DNA of 64,000 nt from the NCBI RefSeq assembly GCF_021130785.1, contig NC_060207.1, positions 196,552,001 through 196,616,000 on the forward strand. Reading direction: 5' to 3'. The notes under the pieces were generated by a model. It saw nothing but the letters and a program-made list of their open reading frames with translations, was not told the DNA's origin and did no database searches. How positions within the stretch are numbered: the first letter of the stretch is position 1; each line of letters begins with the position of its first letter. The position numbers were made by a program, and so were the translations under genes. This document shows, piece after piece, positions 25,741 through 41,464 of this stretch. This DNA is from Homalodisca vitripennis (Eukaryota; Arthropoda; Insecta; Hemiptera; Cicadellidae).

Positions 25741-26859
25741 TCACTAGCTTTGTTAGTGAAAGGCAAGCACGTTCATAATAAATCCAAATTACAATGTCAG
25801 TAGTAGGGCCTCTCCACTACTCACTATATTAGAATTTTGGTAATTATTCCACAATTTTGTGTTTTAATGATTATAACATTTTTTAAATCCTGGAATAAAT
25901 TCTGTATAGTTGAACGTTGTGTAAAGTAGCATAACATAATGATCGTTTCTGATATTTTGGTTGACACAAAAATAATTTTTAAGACATATATGAAATAAAT
26001 AATAAACACTTGAATGAAATGGAAGCAAACATGTATTTTAATATAAAACTTTATCAACAAAATTATCAGTGTTTTCATAAAAAATTTATTTCCTAATATG
26101 CAGCTTATAAATATTAGTTTAATGATGGTCATTTAGAAGGTATTAATTAAAGAGCGGAAAATTCGGTGACACTAATATTTTTTCAATAATAATTCTAATA
26201 TATAACTCTTTATAAAATTATGATATTAAACCTGTTGTTCATGCCGGCTCCCCTTTCAAGATTACATATATATTATGACTGCATTTGTGGTTACCTGATA
26301 TTGCTGACATATTTAGCATTTATTGTAAAGAACACATCAATATCCTTTTAGTATTCAACCTTAACTTCATATTCGTAGCACATTAATAATTAAAATTCGT
26401 ATTACCCCTTATGCCTTGTGTTTTATCCAAACATTTTTCACAAAACAAGCTTAGACCCCAAGAAATAACAAATCTTATTCGATGGGGGCATGCCTTAAAA
26501 GCTCTGGATTAGGTAAATAAAAAAACAAAATAAAGGACTTTAAGGCAATCTTTATTAAAAAAATCATTGTTATTTCATTTATGTAATTAATTATTAAGTT
26601 CATTTTATTTACATAACACGAAAATCTTCAGCACGAATAATCGAATTCGAGGTCTGAAAAGCATCCAAATAATGTAATACCTCAAAACAAAAAGTTAATT
26701 TTAACCAGGGAATTGATCTACTGTAATGTGTGGAACGTGTACACTGTACACTATCAGCAAACACTTAACGTAGCAGAAACACAAGGAATATCAAATAAAT
26801 TGCGAAAAATCAAAATGCCATTAGAGGTAACTTCAGTATCATAGGTGAGGTCTGTTCGG
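25741..26859. other. AT-rich spacer DNA, no gene seen
   Basis: Only short low-complexity reading frames rich in Ile, Phe and Lys codons are present, as expected of AT-rich non-coding DNA. No repeat or domain is recognisable. Confidence 0.5.
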
Positions 26860-27490
26860 CAGGGGTTGAAATGGGGTTGCAGCATCTAAGATTACTAGAA
26901 CTAGAAAGATTAAATTTGGTAAACATGTGTCTTTTGGTAGCAACAGATAAATAATTCTTAAATATATATAGGGGTTGAAAAATGTTTGCAACCCCTAAAA
27001 TAATTTTTGTTTCAACTTTCCACTGTCATAGAAAAAAATATCTAACAGAAACGTACCTCATAACTGAAATAGAAAAAAAATCATGTTCATGAAGATTAAC
27101 CACCATAAGGGTTGAAACGCGTTGCAAATGCTAAAATACATAGATTTTTTAAACTTCCCGATGTTTATTAAAGATTATATCTGATACATACGTGGCTTAT
27201 GTATCAAATGTAATGAATTAAAAATAAAACGTTTCATGGATGTCAATCACCCATGGGGAATAGAAAGGGTTGCAGCCCTAGAAGAAATATATTTTTGTGT
27301 TTCAACTTGCCAATGTCTTAAAACAATAAAATGTGATTGCCCTATACTCTTAATTATAAAATATAATATTTTTGGTGCAGGTAAACCACTCATTGGGGCT
27401 GAAATAGGGTTGCAATCACTAAAAATATTTGTGTTTGAAATTTCTGTGTTCCTATATAGATATCATTTCTCACACAAATTTCACTCAATA
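26860..27490 (+). repeat. Degenerate tandem repeat array, unit about 110-150 bp
   Basis: A GGGGTTGAAATGGGGTTGCA-like block recurs at about 26862, 26971, 27108, 27255 and 27395, followed each time by AAAATA plus a TTTTTGTTTCAACTTNCC-like stretch. Spacings are about 109, 137, 147 and 140 bp. The 86-codon frame across 27236-27496 is a by-product of the array. Copies have drifted strongly, indicating age. Confidence 0.75.
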
Positions 27491-27494
27491 ACTT

Positions 27495-28000
27495 AAAACG
27501 GAAGTAGATTATAGTGACTGGAAGTATTATATCTTTGACCAAATAACACTTTTCAGACCTATCAAGAATGTTTGTTTCAGGTCACAAAAATGAAAACGCT
27601 ACGACAACATAAAATATAATTTAAATAGGAATAAAATTACAATGATCGGAAGTGGTCACTTCTTAACCAAATTATAGCTTTAAACCAACATGTGTTGTTT
27701 AATCGCAGCAAAAATAGAAACGCTATGAGCTAAGTTTATTTTCATGTCGTACTTTCTTGATATGCTCAACAAAGCCAACTCTAATATTATCCCTCAAATA
27801 CCTTAGACTGGAAGTAGATTGTTTTCAATTTAAGAATACTATTTTCATCCGAGAAAGAATGTTCAGACCTATGTATGTATCCATTTTCCCTTGATCGAGG
27901 TAACAAACGGTACTACGCCCAAGAAATACGTAGGTCGGAAGTAAATTGTAATGACGTGAAGTAGGTAGTCGCTATTTCATCAAAGAAGTTTTTCAGTACC

Positions 28001-28003
<3 letters not shown>
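27495..28003 (+). repeat. Second degenerate tandem array, unit about 120-170 bp
   Basis: A block like ATTACAATGATCGGAAGT followed by ACCAAAT, TTTCAGACC and AAAAATNGAAACGCTA recurs from about 27507, 27636, 27808 and 27930. It directly continues the preceding array but has a different consensus, so the two may be subfamilies of one satellite-like repeat. A further GGACGGAGTTACA-like trace lies near 28090. Confidence 0.65.

Positions 28004-28035
<32 letters not shown>
28004..28035. repeat. (AT)n microsatellite
   Basis: AT dinucleotide run at the end of the tandem array. Confidence 0.95.
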
Positions 28036-28036
<1 letters not shown>

Positions 28037-29689
28037 CAAATTTTAAAACAATGTAACGCTTCTTTACAGCACGTAAAATATATTACAATGGACGGAGTTA
28101 CAGCCGTTTTGACTGAAGTATACATGAAAAGGTAGTTTTTATTACTGATTCTTTTATTTAAATAAGATAGCTTACTTTTGATAATTAGATTTACTGCTTT
28201 TGGATAGTTTACTTCCGATTGTAATTAGTTCTTGGACTAGCCTGGAAGTCATAGTCTAGTGTATCATTTATTCAAGATTAATTTTAATACAATTTTAAAT
28301 TATGTCTAGAGTATCATTGTTAATTTAATTAGATCTAATATCATCTAAGGTACTAACAATACAGGTATTACGTTATCTGTCGATACTGATACTTTTTCAT
28401 CAAAGTGGACTTTGTGACAAAATACAGAGTCATCAAGTAGGTGGCGAGAGTTATAAAATCATTATGTAATTAATAGCACTATATGTGGAAATAATTTTAC
28501 TACTGTTCTATTAACTTTAATAATTTTATAAGAAAATTAAATTGTGAATAATTAATTTACATAAATCTACTGCTGTATCCTAAGGCTATCGTACAAATCA
28601 TAATTAAACTAACATTAAAATCCATTGCGAACACACTCAGGTAAAGTTCCTAACTTGTCCTAAGGGTGTAATAAACTAACACATATATAACGATATTAAT
28701 ATTATTAATTTATAGGTAGGATTCTCAGTCTGAAACCCTGTCCTGCCCATATACGTCAGTCAACTGAACCGCGTAATCTGCCATATACCTGAAGCCACGA
28801 TGACTCATTTCCTAATTACGTCAATATCAAAGGCTGTACATGGCTGCCCACGTCTTTTACCTGATCCGCTAAATCACGAAATTTTAACTAAATGAGAAAA
28901 CTCCAGACAAAATCTCTCTCAAAGTCAATATTTGCCTTCAAAGTCTTAATTACAAATTAAAGGCTGAAAATGGGGTTCTTTTATTAAACTCATTATATTT
29001 ATACATATATTTAAATCACTAATTTTCATTTAGAATGGTAAATATAATTCAAATTTGATTGTAATAAATGTAGAAAATTAATAAAAGCTTTCAAGGGTAA
29101 GAGATTTTAAGTATTACAAATTAAAATTGTTATCATTGGTAGAATGTTTTCTTAACAGTTATAACATGCGTTACAATTATTATCAATAATTTATTATAGT
29201 TTAATCTCGTCTCTCGTTGTTTCAGACTGCTGTGGATTCCAATTTGAGCATGAATCTTCTAGTACAGCCTGACGTAAAGAACGTTCCTACTAATAAGGGA
29301 GTTATTAAAAAGTAAATAAATGGCAAGAAGAAAGCCATGTACATTTTATAATGCCACGGTTAGAATATAATAGGGATTCACAGTGTAACCATGACATAAC
29401 TGTAAAACTAAGACCTCATAAAGTCATCCATATTACTCTGAATTGGTCTGAAATTCCATCAGAATAGAATAATTTATATTAAGTTAAACAATATAGGTGA
29501 AAACACAATTAATCACATCGTTGTTAAATACCTCAGAAAAGAGGGTATAAAGATGCACGATGTAAAATACAATAATACGGGAAGAGCTCATAACCTCATA
29601 TATACTATTCTACAATATAACGCAGAAAAGGGGCTTAAACACATTTGCCATCAGTTGAAACAACATTAAAACACTGAAACACTGTGTTA
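28036..29689. other. Spacer DNA, no gene seen
   Basis: AT-rich DNA without a recognisable frame. A slightly GC-richer patch at 28715-28880 has no clear coding signature. The part just before 29700 may belong to the downstream LINE, but I cannot fix its 5' junction. Confidence 0.45.
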
Positions 29690-31172
29690 TAGTCGTCCAG
29701 AACAACACTCAGAGGGCCATTACTGACTTGTGCAAGTTTATTATTTCTGTTGCTCGACAAACATTATACTTTCAACTGCACAATCGCATCTCCCCTGAAC
29801 AACACGGCTTTCTTCGTGGACGATCTGCAGCCACCAACCTATTGGTTTTTCAGGAGTTTGTGATGGCAGCGTTCAGGGACTCTTCTCAGGTGGACAGTAT
29901 TTATCTAGACTTCAGCAAAGCCTTCGATAGCGTTAACCTTCGTTTGCTGATTGCAAAGCTTGAGGGTCATGGTGTTTGTGGATCGCTGCTTCAGTGGCTT
30001 AAAAGCTACTTTAGTGATCGTCTTCTCATTGTGAGGTGCGATGGAGGTGGCTCGTTCCCTTTTCCTGTACTGTCTGGTGTTCCTCAGTTCTCTCACCTCG
30101 GACCATTACTATTTAACATCTTCATAAACGACATCACCAGTGTGGCAGCCTCTCGTTTCCTTCTCTTTGCGGACGATATCAAACTGTTTAACAGAGTCAC
30201 TTCTTCATTTGCTCAAGATGAACTTCAGCTTTCCATTGATAGTATATGCATGTGGTGTGAGGTGAATGCAATGGAGCTGAATCCAAAAAAGTGCGTTATA
30301 ATGCACTTCAGCCACGGTGAAGTGGCTTTCTCTTATGGCTACGCAAAGAATGGGGATAAGCTCAAGACGGTTGATGTGGTGAGGGATCTGGGTGTCATCA
30401 CTGCTCCTTCTTTATCTCCTTTTCCTCATCTCCAACACATTTCCTCAAAAGCTTCTTCCCTTCTTCGTTTTGTCCTTCGCTCTACTAAAGAACTCAGATC
30501 TCCCCATACCCTTCTTATTATTTATAAAACCATAGTTCGTCCTTTGCTGGAGTATTGCTGTCTTGTTTGGTCACCTCATCAAGCCTTTCACATTGAAATG
30601 CTCAAAAGAGTGCAAGTCCGCCTCATCAGAGCTCTGGGAACAAGGCTTGGGTATCAATATATAGAGACCCCAATCCATACCGTGGAGGAACTGTTCGACA
30701 TCCAATCACTCTTGTTGCGGCAGGCTTATCAAAACCTCAACTTTCTGCGAGGGCTGGTGAACGACGATATAGACTGTCCTGACCTGCTGGGAGCTGTGAA
30801 TTTCACTGTGCCGAGAGGGACTCGCTCGAAGTCAGTTTCCAGCCAACTAATTATACTCAAAACCACGGCATATCCAGACTCCTGAGGACTGGCGAAGCAG
30901 CTTCTTCCTCCGTCAATTTCTTCTGGAATTCTTCTTTCAGGACGGATGCTATTAGTTTCCTGAGAGACTGGAGGTGATGCGTGGTGGATGAGTTTCTGTT
31001 TACGTAGTCTCTGTTTTACAGTTAATTCCTATCTGTTAAAATACCTTGATATTGTGTTGTTTGTTTTTTTGTTTTGGTTGATTGTATACTTATTATCTAT
31101 TGTTGGTTTCATTAGAATCTACTTGTAATATTTGTAAAATTGGTGTTGTACCGCTGAAATAAATAAATAAAC
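29690..31172 (+). mobile_element. 5'-truncated non-LTR (LINE) retrotransposon
   Basis: The insertion carries the RT domain from just before the ISPEQHGF block to the C-terminus, a 3' untranslated region and a terminal (AAAT)n-like tail (AAATAAATAAATAA, about 31157-31170). The endonuclease and ORF1 are absent, the usual result of incomplete target-primed reverse transcription. The motif style (GVPQ-SHLGPLLFNIFINDI, FADDIKLF) suggests the Jockey/CR1-like superfamily of insects, without certainty. The GC content is clearly above that of its surroundings. Target-site duplications were not identified. Confidence 0.9.
29728..30977 (+). pseudogene. LINE reverse transcriptase, truncated, with a C-terminal frameshift
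   Basis: RNA-directed DNA polymerase of a LINE. In the 385-codon frame, residues 21-33 (ISPEQHGFLRGRS) are the conserved early RT block. Motif A is YLDFSKAFDSVN with the catalytic Asp at 61. The B-like block reads GVPQ at 117-120, but the next residue is Phe where Gly is normal. The catalytic FADD is at 147-150, followed by IKLF. A thumb region (TKELRSPHTLLIIYKTIVRP) and C-terminal LINE region follow. Near 30840 a frameshift ends this frame; the expected continuation (SRLLRTGEAASSS... to FLRDWR, stop at 30975) is readable in the next frame. The ATG used is inside the RT domain, so it is not the native start. Both catalytic aspartates survive, but it cannot be autonomous. Confidence 0.93.
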
Positions 31173-36084
<4,912 letters not shown>

Positions 36085-36149
36085 GCTCTCATTTACCATA
36101 AAACCAACATGGAAATGTAATGTATATTTTATAGTTTTTACCTAAATAA

Positions 36150-36304
36150 ATGATTGTCTAACAAACAATACAAGCTATAAGCACCAGTCCATAGTAACAT
36201 AAAAGTGAATGTCCTGTTGTTATAATATGTACCATTCTCTGTTATAGCCAGAGAACATAGCGCATGGTTGCTATATAAGTTAAGTAGCGACTATAATACA
36301 ACCA
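36150..36304. repeat. Near-identical core of island C, right copy
   Basis: The reverse complement matches 15484-15635 apart from one substitution and a three-base insertion (TATTATAACAAC against TATAACAAC). Flanking bases to 36085 and 36336 match less well. It shares the TATATA tract and short palindrome of the left copy. Confidence 0.85.
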
Positions 36305-38369
36305 GTTTTGTTACTGTCTGAACAATTTAAATTGCTGAAACAAATTACAGACATTAATATACAAGAACGTTTAAATATTTGTACTTACTATTAGAAATAC
36401 ATTTAAAAATTCATTGATTTTTATTAACCAATTCGAATAGGAGCAGGTTACACAATTAGACTTGTTTCTATGTTTCATTTTTATGTATTTTCACTGATAT
36501 TTACGAAAATACACAACTCTTTTTTTGTGAAAATATTAAAAAGAAAAGGGCTGCCCCAAATTGGTTCCACTTTGACACAAAAATACTAAGAGCGGAATAT
36601 ATAACAGTGGCTGTAACTGTATTTCATTTTGGAATTGTCCTTGGTCAAGAAATCAAGGCACAATAGACTTTAAGAAAAAATATTGAGAGCGAAATACGCA
36701 CAATGGCCGTAAATACAGACTTTTTTACATAATTTTCTAAGGTCCGCGAACACAAAGTAAACTCTACATTGGCGTCGGAAATATAATTAATCCACACCAT
36801 AAGGGCGTATCAAAACTGTGTGCAGAGACAATTTATTTATTGTTAAGGTAGGCCATATGTTTGACAGCTGAATAACGTAAAAAAACGAAACGTGACACTT
36901 TATATGTACTTGTATGAATAAAATCAGCTGTCATTGTGTGATCTATATAGTGACATATAGTATAATGACGGAATTTAGATAAGACATGGCGTCGAGTTAA
37001 GGCATACGATACTGATTAGGTATATACACATTGCTATAGTTTCTAGACAAAACAACAGAAAACAGCTTGTGACAATAATTTTTTTTTCTATTAAAATTTT
37101 ATTTTAAATTAAAGTACTTGCGTTCATGTCATAAATTATGAACAGTATGAATTGAATCTTAATATCAATTATTAACATTGCATATACTAAAAGTGTTATT
37201 AGTTGACATTTTTCAATGATATAACTAAAGCAATAATAATTTCAGCAATAAAATAACACTTTTTTAACAGTAATATACGTAAATATTACTAAATGTTAAT
37301 GGAAACACTAATTTTCCAAAAGTAATATACGTCGTCTAGATAAAAAGAAAGCTATCATTTTAATGATTTGTATTATTCATAAGGCAACATTGCAATAACA
37401 TCTTAATAAATGAGCAGATTTTGTTTAAAATTATAACTCAAAATGAACCGAAATAATGGAATTAGTTTAAATGGATTGATAATATATAGGTTATAACACT
37501 TTTTCCGAACATGAGTTAAATATGTATGTTTTTAAGTATATGTTTGTGTAGATACATAGACCATAGCATAACGCTTTCAGACAAATATAGTGTTGTTAAA
37601 AAATCTGAAACCCTAATTGTATAATGCCTCATAAATTTATCCTCTAGGTAATTCCAACACTTACCAGTTAAATATAATATTATTGCCCCTATACTACATA
37701 TTCTTGTAATATATTATTAAAAGCCGACAAGTCCTTCTTAAAATAGATTCATTATCTGTTTCTGGGTCTGTATAATAACCTGTAATAGAAAGGTCCTAGA
37801 TTTCGGCGTAGGCTACAAACTATCGATATTCAAGGTTACGCTACAATTATATTATCTTTAATATGGTTATTTAGTTAAACATAATTTCTATTTCCTTAAA
37901 AGACTATATTTTTAAATAAACTGAGTACAAACATACGCTATTTTCTCATAAGACATTATAAGAGACGTGATCATATTATTTTTCTGGATTGGTTTATGTG
38001 ACTACTGTTCCAATCTGTGGTTCATTAGATCAACTGTTATATTGATTTATTATTAGATAGAATTATAATTATAAAATTTTGTGTATGCCGGTACATCTCT
38101 ATATTTATTATCCTTGCCTAGTTTTGTGTTAAAAATATATTAATTATTATTAGGTTAATTAACAGAATACTTTGCAAGGCAGTTCGATCTTTACGTTAAC
38201 AAATTGGCTGCAATTCTAAAATGTTGTGGATTCCAATTTTTATTCGGAAGAACGAAATTATTAACAGGGAATATGGTGTAATTTATGATAATAAAATCAT
38301 ACTATTTCCTAATGATAAAAGCGAAACAACTAACAATTCAGATAAGGAAAATTGAATCTTCATAATAAT

Positions 38370-38612
38370 GTGCAATAAGTGGTAGAATTACCAGGATCTG
38401 TTTAACAAGATCTAGTAATTAGGACTAAGCAGTCCGACACAAAGAAGCGCCGCGTCGTCCGGGAAATTGGATTACGCAGAAAGAAGACGGGGAATGGTTA
38501 GCGGACAATGCAGCAATTAGGGGGTTTTCACGCTAAGCTGCTTCGAACCAGCCAATGCTTTGTACTTTGTGTTTGAAAAGTGAACCCCAACTGACTTAAG
38601 TATATATGCTCT
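38370..38612 (+). promoter_or_regulatory. Promoter-like conserved island (right arm copy)
   Basis: A GC-richer core at 38370-38560 (includes GCCGCGTCGTCCGGG) is about 93% identical to the left copy. Then GTGAACCCCAACTGACTTAAG leads into TATATATGCTCT at 38600-38612, also conserved. The MFSTR frame begins 140 bases further downstream. A donor-like CACG|GTAAGT occurs between them (about 38727-38735) in this copy only. The order suggests a control region and TATA box of a rightward transcription unit; the function is inferred. Confidence 0.4.
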
Positions 38613-38753
38613 CAATGCTTATATTGATTACGCTCTAGAATTTCAATTGGCTGACAGTTTAGTGAAGACTCTCCCGTCTGCTTGTGATAAACAGGAACTG
38701 ATCTGAGGTTTTATCTCTACGTACGCACGGTAAGTTTTGAATTAGTTTTAACC

Positions 38754-38852
38754 ATGTTTTCCACAAGAACAACAAAGAGTAAACAAGCTACTACACATAG
38801 TACAGTGAAAGTAGTGATTGCGGTGTCTGGCGTCAGTGGGGGTCTGGTCTAA
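38754..38852 (+). CDS. Possible first coding exon, paired with 13069 on the left arm (hypothetical)
   Basis: An ATG opens 32 codons (MFSTRTTKSKQATTH, then STVKVVIAVSGVSGGLV) before TAA. The start MFSTR and the blocks STVKV and VSGVS are shared with the minus-strand frame at 12980-13069, and the length difference between the two is one codon. Unlike the left copy there is no GTAAGT at the end of the shared part; the sequence reads GGGGGTCTGG. The two frames point outward from the centre of the duplication. I do not recognise the peptide. Conservation may reflect the DNA island rather than a protein. Confidence 0.27.
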   Translation: MFSTRTTKSKQATTHSTVKVVIAVSGVSGGLV

Positions 38853-39660
38853 ACCAGGTGTCTACTACGTGTTCTTGTACGCGCGGGTGTCGCGTAGTAT
38901 TAACTCGTAATATCGTCCAGTCCTATAAACAAATTAATAAACACAATTAATGAATGTACTCTAATGGGTTGTTTTTGGACGTTGAGGGTTTAAATTTGGT
39001 TTGATATTATATTTCTGCAACTTCTGTATAGAAATTGAAAATTGTGAAATTTGACCCATTGGGAGTCTGGATCGAAGCTCTCCATGCTGACTCGAAGTCT
39101 GGCTTTAATTTATTCTCATTTTCTTTAAAGGCCACTAAACTTAACGTTTAAAAATAATATGCTACATAATCAATATAGGAGGAGGTGTTAACACGTTGTT
39201 ATTTGATAATAAAACTTTGTAGTAAATCTACTCTTAATTAAATTAAATAATTAGTATTACTCGAGCTAATGTTAATAAAGCGTACAGATGATCACAGGTT
39301 GAATTGGACTGAAAGAAAGCAGAAATATTTTAAGATATACTTAAATACTGTATCCCTGCATCGAATGATTTTTTTAACTAAAGTGGTAGACTCCAAGACA
39401 CAACGCAAGTAGGAGCTTACTGTGTGTTTATTATTTTTCATCAAGACTTTAAATGTATACAGAAATGTATAGGCAAAAACCAGAAAGGTCTTTGTTATAA
39501 TTTAATTTATTTTGATGGGTAAATTAAAACTTGTCATTATAGAAAATTTACCACAGAGATGGTATTATTAAACTGTTTAATGTTTCATCTCCATGCTTTG
39601 ATGCATGCCTCTAGCTTTTAAAGAGAAAGGTTTATTAGTTCGTAAGTGTTATGAGGGAAA

Positions 39661-39836
39661 GAAATATCTTCCCATTAATTCAAGCTAGCTTATTAATGCG
39701 TTGTTACAATAAACACAGTTGTATTAGTATATAATAACATTGCATTGCAATGTAGAAATATCTTCTCGTTAATTCAAGCTAGCTTATTAATTCGTTGCTA
39801 CAATAAACACAGTTGTATTAGTATATACTAACATAG
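39661..39836 (+). repeat. 94-bp tandem duplication in the right arm
   Basis: GAAATATCTTCCCATTAATT at 39661 recurs as GAAATATCTTCTCGTTAATT at 39755, and the match continues through CAAGCTAGCTTATTAAT and CACAGTTGTATTAGTATATA. The two copies differ at few positions, so this is a young duplication. The left arm has only a single diverged counterpart near 12236. Confidence 0.9.
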
Positions 39837-40207
39837 CACAATCATTTAAATATAAGAATATTAATAAATCTGAAATAATACAACATTATTTATTTTTTAA
39901 ACCGTTGCTTCTTTCTTAAATTTATTATGTTGTGGTTGTGGTTCTGTAAAGCTAAGTTTTGTGCTTGTCACAAGAAATATTACTTAGAAAGGCAGACATG
40001 AAAAAATATTCTTGAATGAAGGTGGTTACAAAAAAGGTATGATATTAAAATTTGGTGGGTAGGAAATCCGTATTTATGAAGAAGTGTAAACTCGAGTCAC
40101 AGGAATAACCTACGTCAGATCACAGACTGGCATAAGCTTTGTGTTTTGTCACGGTTTCCAATCGTTTATATCGGATCCAATAGCCTTCTTAGGTATTCCT
40201 CACTACT

Positions 40208-40435
40208 CACTTTTAACAGTAGACACTGACTAACAGTCGTAAAATATAATATACTTATGATCACCACGATAGAAATATGATCACCATGATTCGAGTAACT
40301 ACAAACAAATTCGTAAATTTAGGTGATTTGCATACACAATACGTAGGTTCCTCCGCTCTCTATTTATATGGAGGAAAGATATTTGTAAAACTGTTTTAAT
40401 ACTGTATGAAGTGAAGTTTGGTGATATTATGTATG
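40208..40435 (+). repeat. Direct-orientation match to 9735-9954 within the right arm
   Basis: Resembles the left-arm segment in the same orientation, whereas neighbouring pairs are inverted. The best tract is TAACAGTAGACACTGACTAAC; weaker similarity continues through a CTCTCTATTTATATGGAGGAAAG block. It lies directly before the LINE fragment at 40665, so a rearrangement associated with that insertion is possible. Confidence 0.5.
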
Positions 40436-40664
40436 GTTTTAAAATACCGGGTGAAGCAGACCTTGCGTGCAGTACGTACAGCGGGAGAACGGTTTGTTTT
40501 ATTGTCATAAAACAGTGTTATCAGAATGTAATACCAATAGCGAATTACAACACATATTCCAATAATTAATTAAACTTTTCGATGCCTTTCAGAATCAAGG
40601 ATTCTATCGTACCAAACAGCAACGTCGTGCCCTCTAAGTATAGGAGTGGCTTTAAAAAAGTAAG

Positions 40665-40990
40665 GCCGAAAACTATATATTATTTATATAAATGATAAAT
40701 AATACAGGTCAAAGAATGCTCCCCTGGGACACTCCAAGTTTAGTTTTTTAACCCTCTGATAACGAATCTTCGACAACTCCACAAACTGCTGACGATTCGT
40801 TAGGTACGATTTTATGCATGACATATATATTCCCCTCAAGCGATAACCTTCCAACTTGTTGCATGGAATATCATGATCCATCCTGTCAAATATATTCAAT
40901 AAGTCACAAAATCTCGAAGAGTATGTTCTCAATTTTCCAACAGTTTCAGCAACACTTCAACAAAATTGGGTAAGCCTGCGTTGTAGATCA
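40665..40990 (-). pseudogene. LINE reverse transcriptase fragment
   Basis: On the minus strand the frame 40684-40932 reads CDLLNIFDRMDHDIPCNKLE (RT motif A region, usually DLSKAFDCVDHDILLNKLE) and then IKSYLTNRQQFVEL, the normal spacing to motif B. The next frame continues LGVSQGSIL, a stop, then PVLFIIYINNI, the GVPQGSILGPLLFLIYIN block. The catalytic Asp of motif A is replaced by Asn, and FADD is missing. This is a short internal RT scrap from a LINE unlike the one at 29728. It abuts island A of the right arm and is absent from the left arm, so it arrived after the duplication. Confidence 0.85.
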
Positions 40991-40998
40991 ATTGAGTC

Positions 40999-41241
40999 TA
41001 AATCACTTAAAACTTCAACGAAAGACTAAAATGAATATTTAAATCAACGCCCATCAAAAGTTATTTGTCAAGCACTGGAGTTGACTTTAGCATCATTATA
41101 GTGACATGACAAGAAAGTTTAACTTAAGAGGGTTATTGCTGCGTTGTTGAAAAATTCCAACTTTTCGGCAGTGAAAAGTGACAGTGAACGTCGCGTCGTC
41201 TGCTTGTTAAAGTGACATTCTTAACCACCTCAGTGTAAAAC
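40999..41241. repeat. Conserved island A of the right arm
   Basis: Reverse complement of 9158-9397 with scattered substitutions. It begins directly after the LINE fragment, which gives a sharp junction at CTAAATCAC. No conserved frame is present. Confidence 0.75.
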
Positions 41242-41412
41242 GAGTTGTAATTTTTTTTTATTTCGTAGTAATGTGTTCTAAGTGTAAAATTAATTGTTGT
41301 CTTAGATTAAGTTAGTCTAAGAACACATATAAATGTGTATGACGTTTTAGTCACTCTGACAAGTTTAAATGATAGCATTGAATGTCATACATACAATCAT
41401 TAATATATTTGT

Positions 41413-41464
41413 ACTACTTCGTAATATTGTATTGGTTAATATCATTACAATATTACGAAGTAGT
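41413..41464. repeat. Perfect 19-bp stem-loop
   Basis: ACTACTTCGTAATATTGTA (41413-41431) and its exact reverse complement (41446-41464) enclose 14 bases. The corresponding left-arm position (about 8930-9000) shows no such stem. It may be a tiny foldback element or a chance structure; the stem is short for a microRNA precursor. Confidence 0.85.

Noticed and set aside
25824..26132. 102-codon minus-strand frame as a membrane protein
   Set aside because: Ile/Phe/Lys-rich composition is what AT-rich DNA gives by chance; there is no supporting context.
27236..27496. 86-codon open frame
   Set aside because: Lies across two units of a degenerate tandem repeat and has no domain signature.
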